From an uncultured Faecalibacterium sp. (GTDB taxonomy: Bacteria; Bacillota; Clostridia; Oscillospirales; Ruminococcaceae), in contig CAMFSB010000028.1 of assembly GCA_945982465.1 (NCBI GenBank), positions 1-11,326 of the forward strand: 11,326 nucleotides of DNA, given 5' to 3'. How positions within the stretch are numbered: the first letter of the stretch is position 1; the number at the start of each line of letters is the position of its first letter. The position numbers were made by a program, and so were the translations under genes. Below the pieces are notes generated by a model. That model searched no databases and was not told the origin of the DNA. It saw only the letters and a program-made list of their open reading frames with translations. Shown here in pieces: positions 6,289 through 11,326 of this stretch.

Positions 6289-6714
6289 ATGGAGCGTCGT
6301 TTTTTGCTGGTGGAGGCTTCGGTGCTGCCGGATGTGTTTTTAAAGGTGTTAAAAGCCAAGGAGCTGCTGGCCAGCGGCGAAGCGCGCAACATTTCGGCGG
6401 CGGTGCGCGCGGTGGATCTGTCGCGCAGCGCATTTTATAAATATAAGGACAGTATCTTTGATTCGGAAAATAACCGCGGCACGGCCACGGTCATCGCCAC
6501 GCTGCGCGATGAGACCGGCGCTTTGCAGGCGCTGCTGGCGGCTATCAGCGCGGCGGGGGCCAGCATCGTCACCATCAATCAGTCCACGCCGGAAAACGGC
6601 GCCGCGCAGGTGGCGGTCACCATCCGCACCGATACCATGCAGATGAACGCCGACGAGCTGGTCGAAAAGCTGCGCCGTCAGCGCACCGTGGTGGAAGCGC
6701 GCTGCGGGCTCTGA
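6289..6714 (+). CDS. UPF0735 (PheB-like) ACT domain protein
   Basis: 141 residues. The N-terminal part, MERRFLLVEASVLPDVFLKVLKAKELL and then ISAAVRAVDLSRSAFYKYKDSIF (about 35-57), is the helix-turn-helix-like segment typical of the UPF0735/PheB family. An ACT domain follows (about 67-138), with RDETGALQALLAAISAAGASIVTINQ, the usual ligand-binding loop and helix. ACT domains bind amino acids; this family is often annotated as chorismate mutase PheB-like but its activity is not settled. The start at 6289 follows GAGGTGG; the frame is open upstream only through the terminator. It sits 97 nt upstream of homoserine dehydrogenase, a neighbourhood common in Clostridia, so an amino-acid-sensing regulatory role in aspartate-family synthesis is plausible but unproven. 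Confidence 0.9.
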   Translation: MERRFLLVEASVLPDVFLKVLKAKELLASGEARNISAAVRAVDLSRSAFYKYKDSIFDSENNRGTATVIATLRDETGALQALLAAISAAGASIVTINQSTPENGAAQVAVTIRTDTMQMNADELVEKLRRQRTVVEARCGL

Positions 6715-6765
6715 ACCGCCATGCCCCGGTATGGGCGCATCCGCTGAAATAAGGGAACATACAGG

Positions 6766-6791
6766 GCGGGCCGGCAGAAAGGTCTGCCCGC
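6766..6791 (+). repeat. Small imperfect hairpin upstream of hom
   Basis: In the 97-nt gap before hom, GCGGG (6766-6770) pairs with CCCGC (6787-6791), and inside it CAGA (6775-6778) pairs with TCTG (6783-6786), leaving a 4-nt bulge. It has no T run, so it is not a terminator. It ends about 20 nt before the start codon and could affect translation or mRNA processing; nothing more can be said. Confidence 0.35.
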
Positions 6792-6811
6792 AGGAAAGGC
6801 AGGCATACGAT

Positions 6812-8035
6812 ATGGCAAAAGTAGCGATCCTGGGATTTGGCAACATCGGCAGCGGCGTGCTGGAGGTTCTGCGCCGCAATGCCGAAAGTGTGGCGCGCCG
6901 TGCGGGCCAGCCCGTGGAGGTCAAGTACATTCTGGATGTGCGGGATTTTTCCGCCTCGCCCGATGCAAAGCTGTTTACCAACACCATCGACACCATTCTG
7001 GCGGACGATGAGGTGAGCGTGGTGGTCGAGACCATCGGCGGTACCCGGTTTGCCTATCCCTATGTCAGGGCCTGCCTGGAAAGCGGCCGCAGCGTGTGCA
7101 CCAGCAACAAAGAGCTGGTGGCCCTGCACGGCGCGGAGCTGATCGCGCTGGCCAAGACCCACGGCTGCGCCTTTTTGTTCGAGGCGTCGGTGGGCGGCGG
7201 CACGCCGCTGCTGACCCCCATGCACCAGAGCCTGGCCGCCGATGTGATCTGCGAGGTGCAGGGCATCGTGAACGGCACCACCAACTTTATGCTGACCAAA
7301 ATGGAAAAAGAAGGACTGGACTTTGACGCCGCCCTCCGGCTGGCCCAGCAGCTGGGCTATGCCGAGACCAAGGATCCCGGCGACGATGTGGATGGCCGCG
7401 ACGCGGCCCGCAAGATCGCCATTCTGGCGTCGCTGGCCAGCGGCCGGCAGGTCTACCCGCAGAACATCCCCACCCGGGGCATCCGCGGCGTAACGCCCGC
7501 GGATATGGCCGCTGCCCGTTCGCTGGGCTGCGTCATCAAGCTGATCGCCTGGGCCAGGCGCGGGGCAGACGGCCAGTTCGCCGCCGGTGTGGAGCCGATG
7601 CTGGTGTCCTGCGCCAGCCAGCTGGCCAGCTGCGAGGACGTGTACAATGCCATTCTGGTCAAGGGCGAGCTGCTGGGCGATGTGCTGTTCTACGGCAAGG
7701 GCGCGGGCAAGCTGCCCACAGCCAGCGCCGTGGTGGCCGATGTGATCGAAGCGCTGAAAAAGGGCGCCCAGGTGCACGATACGCTGTACTGGCGCGCGGA
7801 AACGCCCGCCGAGGGCATGCTGGCCGACCCGTCGCCCGCTGCCTGGTATGTGCGGCTGGATGGGCTGGACGCGGCAAAGGCGGCCGCCTGTTACGGCCCG
7901 TGCGAGGTACTGGATGGCGCGGCGAACGCCCTGCTGGTGTACAGCGCCACGCCTGCCGCCATGACCGCCGCCGAACAGGCGGTGCAGGCCGCCGGCGGTA
8001 CGGTGGCTTTGACCCTGAAGCGGCTGACGGCGTAA
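6812..8035 (+). CDS. hom: Homoserine dehydrogenase
   Basis: 407 residues. It reduces aspartate 4-semialdehyde to homoserine, the branch point toward threonine and methionine. The NAD(P)-binding motif GFGNIG is at 8-13; SNKELVALHG (about 98-107) and EASVGGGTPLL (124-134) line the active site; GIVNGTTNFML (151-161) is the family signature. DPGDDVDGRDAARK (188-201) contains the Asp197/Lys201 pair that corresponds to the catalytic Asp/Lys of yeast HSD. The C-terminal 65-70 residues (from about 343, AWYVRLDG) look like a short ACT domain, as in Bacillus-type enzymes, suggesting feedback by threonine; its length is a little under usual. Start: the ATG at 6812 with AGGAAAGG upstream; the longer in-frame extension has no better RBS. 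thrB follows 14 nt after the stop. Confidence 0.96.
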   Translation: MAKVAILGFGNIGSGVLEVLRRNAESVARRAGQPVEVKYILDVRDFSASPDAKLFTNTIDTILADDEVSVVVETIGGTRFAYPYVRACLESGRSVCTSNKELVALHGAELIALAKTHGCAFLFEASVGGGTPLLTPMHQSLAADVICEVQGIVNGTTNFMLTKMEKEGLDFDAALRLAQQLGYAETKDPGDDVDGRDAARKIAILASLASGRQVYPQNIPTRGIRGVTPADMAAARSLGCVIKLIAWARRGADGQFAAGVEPMLVSCASQLASCEDVYNAILVKGELLGDVLFYGKGAGKLPTASAVVADVIEALKKGAQVHDTLYWRAETPAEGMLADPSPAAWYVRLDGLDAAKAAACYGPCEVLDGAANALLVYSATPAAMTAAEQAVQAAGGTVALTLKRLTA

Positions 8036-8049
8036 GGAGGAGGCAAACC

Positions 8050-8943
8050 ATGATCCGAGTTTCCGTACCGGCCACCAGCGCCAACGTGGGCTCCGGCTTC
8101 GACGCGGTGGGCCTGGCCGTCAGCCTGTACAACACAGCAGAATTTTACGAGGCGGACGGCCTGGAGATCTCATCCAGCGACGGCACCGTCGTGCCCCCCG
8201 GCGTGGGCAATCAGATCTACCGTACGGCCCGGCGGCTGTTCGACGAGGTGGGCAGGCCGGTGCCGGGCATGCGCATCGTGCAGGCAAACCCCATCCCCAT
8301 GGCCCGCGGGCTGGGGTCCTCGTCGGCCTGCATCGTGGCCGGGCTTCTGGCGGCCAACCGGATGCTGGGCGACCCGCTGGATAAGCAGCAGCTGCTGACA
8401 CTGGCCACCGCCATCGAGGGCCACCCGGACAACGTGGCCCCTGCCCTGTACGGCGGGCTGACCAGCTGCGTGTTCGAGGGCGGCACCGTGTATTCCGTCA
8501 AAAAGGATGTGGACCCTTCGCTGGTGTTCGCGGCCCTGGTGCCGGATTATACCCTGCTGACCAGCGCCGCCCGCGCGGCCCTGCCCAAAACCGTCACCCA
8601 CAAGCAGGCGGTGTACAATCTCTCCCGCGCGGCGTTTCTGGTGCCCGCTTTCTGCGATGGCCGGCACGACCTGCTGGACGTGGCCACCCAGGACGCGTTG
8701 CACCAGAGCTATCGGCTGGCGCTGATGCCCGGCGGCGAGGAGATGTTTGCCGCCGCCCGGCGCTGCGGCGCCCGGGCAGTGTATGTGTCCGGCGCGGGCA
8801 GCACCGTGATGGCTGTGGCGGAGCAGAAAACCGCCGCGCATTTCTATGCGGAGCTGCAGCATGAGCTGGACGCCAACGAAGCGCTGCGCGCCTTTACGCT
8901 GCTGCGCCTGACGGCCGACAACACCGGCGCCACGGTGGAATAA
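8050..8943 (+). CDS. thrB: Homoserine kinase (GHMP family)
   Basis: 297 residues, normal length. It phosphorylates homoserine to O-phosphohomoserine for threonine synthase (not in this window). It opens MIRVSVPATSANVGSGFDAV, the GHMP first motif. The ATP-binding motif GLGSSSA (87-93) is followed by EGHPDNVAPALYGG (123-136), and a third GHMP motif, VYVSGAGSTVMAV, lies near the C-terminus. The ATG at 8050 has GGAGGAGG overlapping the hom stop region, 14 nt apart, so translation is probably coupled. It is followed by a short terminator-like hairpin that separates it from lysC. Confidence 0.96.
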   Translation: MIRVSVPATSANVGSGFDAVGLAVSLYNTAEFYEADGLEISSSDGTVVPPGVGNQIYRTARRLFDEVGRPVPGMRIVQANPIPMARGLGSSSACIVAGLLAANRMLGDPLDKQQLLTLATAIEGHPDNVAPALYGGLTSCVFEGGTVYSVKKDVDPSLVFAALVPDYTLLTSAARAALPKTVTHKQAVYNLSRAAFLVPAFCDGRHDLLDVATQDALHQSYRLALMPGGEEMFAAARRCGARAVYVSGAGSTVMAVAEQKTAAHFYAELQHELDANEALRAFTLLRLTADNTGATVE

Positions 8944-8952
8944 CGCAGGAAC

Positions 8953-8974
8953 GCACAGGCAGCCCTGTGCTTTT
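8953..8974 (+). terminator. Short terminator-like hairpin after thrB
   Basis: GCACAGG (8953-8959) pairs with CCTGTGC (8964-8970) around a 4-nt loop, followed by TTTT. It starts 10 nt after the thrB stop. The T run is short, so termination is probably partial; read-through would supply lysC. Confidence 0.6.
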
Positions 8975-8978
8975 CAAA

Positions 8979-8995
8979 CCGGGCTCCATGCCCGG
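8979..8995 (+). repeat. Second hairpin in the thrB-lysC gap
   Basis: CCGGGC (8979-8984) pairs with GCCCGG (8990-8995) around TCCAT. It has no T run. It lies 4 nt after the T run of the preceding hairpin and about 10 nt before a purine-rich AGAGGAG that looks like the lysC ribosome binding site. It could mark the 5' end of a processed lysC mRNA. Confidence 0.5.
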
Positions 8996-9018
8996 AACCT
9001 CGAGAGGAGTGTGAGACT

Positions 9019-9081
9019 AGGGGAGTGAGAGGACCTTAGTTCGGCGGTTCCTCCGTCAGGGACCGGGATCGGATCTTTAAC
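9019..9081 (+). pseudogene. lysC: Damaged 5' end of the aspartate kinase gene
   Basis: In the same frame as the downstream ORF, codons 9040-9081 read FGGSSVRDRDRIFN and run straight into VARIVANTHN, the normal N-terminal strand and loop of aspartate kinases (KFGGSSV...RI..VA). The codon where the invariant catalytic Lys belongs (9037-9039) is TAG. Counting back to the usual Met1-Lys7 distance lands on AGG (9019-9021), 9 nt after AGAGGAG, where ATG is expected. The five codons between (GVRGP) do not resemble the usual hydrophobic strand. So the intact start is missing by a small cluster of changes, not by a large deletion. Real decay, an assembly or base-call error, and recoding of TAG cannot be told apart here; error or recent decay seems likeliest. 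Confidence 0.75.
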
Positions 9082-10224
9082 GTGGCCCGCATCGTGGCCA
9101 ACACCCACAACCAGGGCAACGATGTGGTGGTGGTGGTGTCCGCCCAGGGCGACACCACCGATGATCTGATCGCCAAGGCGGCGGAGATCACGCACGACGC
9201 TTCCAGCCGCGAGATGGACCAGCTGCTGGCCACCGGCGAGCAGATCAGCATTGCGCTGCTGGCCATGGCGCTCAACGCCATTGGCTGCCACGCCATCAGC
9301 CTGACGGGCTGGCAGGCCGGCTTCCATACCGACCGGGCCTACACCAAGGCGCGCATCCGCCGCGTGGACACCGAGCGCATCGAATCTGAGCTGGAGCGCA
9401 ACCGCGTGGTAGTGGTGGCGGGCTTCCAAGGCCTGAACAAGCTGGATGACCTGACCACGCTGGGCCGCGGCGGCAGCGACACCAGCGCCGTGGCCATCGC
9501 GGCCGCGCTGCATGCCGACCGCTGCCAGATCTTTACCGATGTGGAGGGCGTTTATACCGCCGACCCGCGCAAGGTGCCCAACGCCCGCAAGCTGGACGAG
9601 ATCACCTTTGACGAAATGCTGGAGCTGGCTTCGCTGGGCGCGCAGGTGCTGAACAACCGCAGCGTGGAGCTGGCCAAAAAATACAATGTGGAGCTGGAAG
9701 TGCTTTCCAGCCTGAACCCGATCCCGGGTACTGTCGTAAAGGAGGTTACGAACGACATGGAGGGTATGCTGATCAAGGGTGTTGCCAAGGACACGGACGT
9801 GTCGGTCATTTCGCTGCAGGATGTGCCGGACGTGCCGGGCATGAGCTTCAAGATCTTTGGCCTGCTGGCACAGAAAAACATCAACGTGGACATCATTCTG
9901 CAGTCCACCGGCCGCAACGGCAACAAGGACGTGATCTTTACCTGCGCGCAGGGCGACGCCGAGCTGGCCGCCCGCACGCTGCGCGAGCTGGGCCATTACA
10001 GCCATGTGCAGGTGGACAACAGCTGCGCCAAGGTCTCCATCGTGGGCGCGGGCATGCAGAGCCACAGCGGCGTGGCGTCCAGCATGTTCGAGGCGCTGTC
10101 CAACAACGACATCAACATCAAAATGATCTCCACCAGCGAGATCAAGATCAGCGTCATCATCGAAAAGAAGGACGCCGATCTGGCGGTGCGCGCGATCCAC
10201 GATATGCTGGTGCACGGCGCGTAA
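9082..10224 (+). CDS. lysC: Aspartate kinase, N-terminally incomplete reading frame
   Basis: 380 residues from the first usable in-frame codon (GTG 9082), about 21 short of the normal N-terminus. Aspartate kinase makes 4-phospho-aspartate, the entry to lysine, threonine and methionine synthesis. Seen: VVVVVSAQGDTTDDLI, LLATGEQISIALL, TLGRGGSDTSAVAIA, FTDVEGVYTADPR and LGAQVLNNRSVELA, all conserved kinase-domain segments, then two C-terminal ACT domains (from about 226) with NINVDIILQS and ISTSEIKISVII. The GTG at 9082 lacks an SD and is unlikely to be the true start; without the KFGG lysine the product should be inactive as a kinase. Body codons are intact and look under selection, which favours a very recent lesion or a sequence error. 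Termination is at a strong hairpin. Neighbours hom and thrB confirm the pathway. Confidence 0.88.
   Translation: MARIVANTHNQGNDVVVVVSAQGDTTDDLIAKAAEITHDASSREMDQLLATGEQISIALLAMALNAIGCHAISLTGWQAGFHTDRAYTKARIRRVDTERIESELERNRVVVVAGFQGLNKLDDLTTLGRGGSDTSAVAIAAALHADRCQIFTDVEGVYTADPRKVPNARKLDEITFDEMLELASLGAQVLNNRSVELAKKYNVELEVLSSLNPIPGTVVKEVTNDMEGMLIKGVAKDTDVSVISLQDVPDVPGMSFKIFGLLAQKNINVDIILQSTGRNGNKDVIFTCAQGDAELAARTLRELGHYSHVQVDNSCAKVSIVGAGMQSHSGVASSMFEALSNNDINIKMISTSEIKISVIIEKKDADLAVRAIHDMLVHGA
9738..9759 (+). promoter_or_regulatory. Internal RBS and ATG for a LysC beta subunit
   Basis: Inside lysC, AAAGGAGG (9738-9745) precedes an in-frame ATG at 9757 by 11 nt. Translation from there gives a 155-residue protein (MEGMLIKGVAKDTDV..., ending at 10221) that is exactly the two ACT domains. 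Bacillus subtilis aspartokinase II and Corynebacterium lysC make such alpha and beta chains from one gene with an internal in-frame start. The site is seen; its use here is inferred. Confidence 0.6.
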
Positions 10225-10252
10225 ACCGTTGCTGCGGCATCAAAAAACAGGG

Positions 10253-10289
10253 GCGGCTTTTTCCGGCGTGTGCGGAAAGGGCCGCTTTT
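10253..10289 (+). terminator. Rho-independent terminator of lysC
   Basis: A 13-bp stem, GCGGCTTTTTCCG (10253-10265) with CGGAAAGGGCCGC (10273-10285) including two G-U pairs, closes a 7-nt loop and is followed by TTTTG. An A run upstream (10242-10247) would supply a T tract in the opposite direction too, but no convergent gene needs it. Confidence 0.85.
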
Positions 10290-10348
10290 GTGTTGTGCAA
10301 ACCGCAAAAAAGCCCGCTTGTGCAAAAAAATTGGCGCCGCCGGCAAGG

Positions 10349-10377
10349 TTTACACATACTGCAAAAAGCGGTATAAT
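10349..10377 (+). promoter_or_regulatory. Promoter of the VanY-type gene
   Basis: TTTACA (10349-10354) and a perfect TATAAT (10372-10377) with a 17-nt spacer. Transcription would start near 10384, leaving a leader of about 48 nt. It lies downstream of the lysC terminator, so the carboxypeptidase gene is an independent unit here. Confidence 0.85.
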
Positions 10378-10431
10378 ATTTTAATATGGCGGTGTGCGCA
10401 CCGCGATCCTGAACAGGAAAGAGGGCTGTGG

Positions 10432-11286
10432 ATGACCGAAAGAGAGATCCCCGTCCGGCCGGCGGCTGACGGGCGGCCCGGGGCTGGCACGCAGCGCCGC
10501 GCCCGCGAGGCGCAGCGCCGCCGGCGCAAACGGGCCCGCATGCTGCGGCGCTGCACGCTGCTGGCGGCAGGCGTGTGCCTGGCGGCGGTGCTGGTGATAT
10601 CCGGCGTGCGGATGGCGGCGGGCTCGGTGCAGGCGGCCGCGGCTTCCGGCAGCAAGACCGCCTACGCCCCGGTGGAATACGATGTGTCCGGGTATGTGTT
10701 CAACGCCGGCGACCCGGGTTTGCTGGGGGTCGACGGCAGCCTGCCGCTGGCGGAGGATTACCCGGTGGATACCGCTGAAGCCGACGACGATACCGGCAAA
10801 TCGCTGCAAAGCGAAGCGGCCGCAGCTTACCGGCAGATGGCCGCCGCGGCCCAAGCCGACGGCGTGGAGCTGATGCTGTGCTCCGGCTACCGGGACTACG
10901 CCTACCAGCAGGGCCTGTTTGAAAAGCGCAAGAAAAAGTATCTGGCCCAGGGCCTTTCAGACGAGGAGGCCGACGCCCGCGCCGCCACCATTGTGGCACG
11001 CCCGGGCACCAGCGAGCACGCCACGGGGCTGGCGGCGGATATCGTTACGCCCGACTACCAGAACCTGGACACCGGTTTTGCCGATACGCAGGCTTATGCT
11101 TGGCTGTGCCGGTACGCGCCGGAATACGGCTTTATCCTGCGCTACCCCCAGGACCGGCAGGCCGCCACGGGCATTGTGTACGAACCGTGGCACTGGCGGT
11201 ATGTGGGCGTGGAAAACGCCAAGGCCATCACGCAAAGCGGCCTTTCGCTGGAAGAATTTGTCGCCCTGCACCAGCTTGGCGCCTGA
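10432..11286 (+). CDS. VanY-type D-alanyl-D-alanine carboxypeptidase (M15B), membrane-anchored
   Basis: 284 residues. Enzymes of this family are zinc peptidases that remove the terminal D-Ala from peptidoglycan stem peptides. A very basic N-terminal tail (21-40) precedes one hydrophobic segment (about 41-59), predicting a signal anchor with the catalytic part outside. Seen: SGYRDYAYQQGLFE (151-164, substrate-binding region), the zinc motif SEHATGLAADI (His196, Asp203) and EPWHWRYVG (catalytic Glu251, zinc His254), all three active-site elements complete. Start: the ATG at 10432 follows GAGGG 6-7 nt upstream; an open frame further upstream crosses the promoter. No vanR/S/H/A/X genes are visible, so a vancomycin-resistance role is not suggested; housekeeping wall trimming is more likely. 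It may share a substrate with the PBP encoded upstream. Confidence 0.93.
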   Translation: MTEREIPVRPAADGRPGAGTQRRAREAQRRRRKRARMLRRCTLLAAGVCLAAVLVISGVRMAAGSVQAAAASGSKTAYAPVEYDVSGYVFNAGDPGLLGVDGSLPLAEDYPVDTAEADDDTGKSLQSEAAAAYRQMAAAAQADGVELMLCSGYRDYAYQQGLFEKRKKKYLAQGLSDEEADARAATIVARPGTSEHATGLAADIVTPDYQNLDTGFADTQAYAWLCRYAPEYGFILRYPQDRQAATGIVYEPWHWRYVGVENAKAITQSGLSLEEFVALHQLGA

Positions 11287-11291
11287 GCCGG

Positions 11292-11326
11292 CGCCGGGCT
11301 GAACCTACCGGAATACCCGCCCGGCG
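11292..11326 (+). terminator. Probable terminator arms at the window edge
   Basis: CGCCGGGC (11292-11299) is a perfect inverted match to GCCCGGCG (11319-11326), the last bases of the window, starting 5 nt after the VanY-type stop. The T run that would prove a terminator is outside the window, and the 19-nt loop is long. Confidence 0.45.

Noticed and set aside
4002..6392. 796-codon open frame on the minus strand opposite the PBP
   Set aside because: It is antisense to a PBP with all catalytic motifs, spans the terminator, and has a Gly/Val/His/Arg-rich shadow composition.
8944..9036. Lysine riboswitch or T-box upstream of lysC
   Set aside because: The gap is only about 75-90 nt with two simple hairpins; the lysine riboswitch is far longer with a five-way junction, and no T-box consensus is seen.
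9037..9039. Pyrrolysine at the lysC TAG
   Set aside because: Neighbouring codons are also abnormal, the expected start codon is missing, and nothing in the window supports a Pyl system; kept only as a remote option in the finding.
8974..10215. 413-codon open frame on the minus strand opposite lysC
   Set aside because: Shadow of the conserved kinase frame; no start signal and no domain.
10432..11286. Vancomycin-resistance vanY
   Set aside because: The M15B motifs fit VanY-type carboxypeptidases, but no other van genes are present, and such enzymes are common in Firmicutes as ordinary wall enzymes.

Overview
The window looks like chromosomal DNA of a GC-rich, anaerobic-type Clostridia bacterium, probably a gut Oscillospiraceae/Ruminococcaceae relative of Faecalibacterium, Gemmiger or Subdoligranulum. 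That placement is inferred from strong GC bias with codons ending in G/C, Gram-positive style Shine-Dalgarno (SD) sites (AAGGAGG), a BofC-like secreted protein, a class A PBP, a VanY-type carboxypeptidase, and a UPF0735 ACT gene followed by hom and thrB. I see no tRNA, rRNA, CRISPR array, insertion sequence or phage gene.

Region 1 (1-2991, minus strand) is an acyl-carrier-protein module. A good sigma-A promoter (2963-2991) drives a FkbH-like HAD-IIIC protein, then a stand-alone ACP, a MaoC-type hydratase and an SDR oxidoreductase that runs off the left edge. This set suggests loading of a small acyl (possibly glyceryl) unit onto the ACP and its processing as a thioester; the product cannot be told from here. 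A terminator-like hairpin sits between the ACP and MaoC genes, so the ACP is probably made in excess of the downstream enzymes.

Region 2 (3062-6250) concerns the cell envelope. A small membrane-anchored BofC-like protein (minus) diverges from a complete class A penicillin-binding protein (plus). The PBP has an extended -10 promoter and a structured leader of about 200 nt. A perfect SD faces ATC instead of a normal start codon.

Region 3 (6209-10289, plus) is the aspartate-to-threonine pathway: UPF0735 ACT protein, homoserine dehydrogenase, homoserine kinase, then aspartate kinase behind two small hairpins. The promoter for this group lies inside the PBP terminator. The aspartate kinase reading frame has lost its 5' end: the frame carrying FGGSSV is present, but the expected ATG reads AGG and the catalytic lysine codon reads TAG. 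An internal SD plus ATG at the start of the ACT domains could still make a beta-type regulatory subunit.

Region 4 (10253-11326, plus) holds the lysC terminator, a near-consensus promoter and a VanY-type D,D-carboxypeptidase, with the arms of a probable terminator at the right edge.
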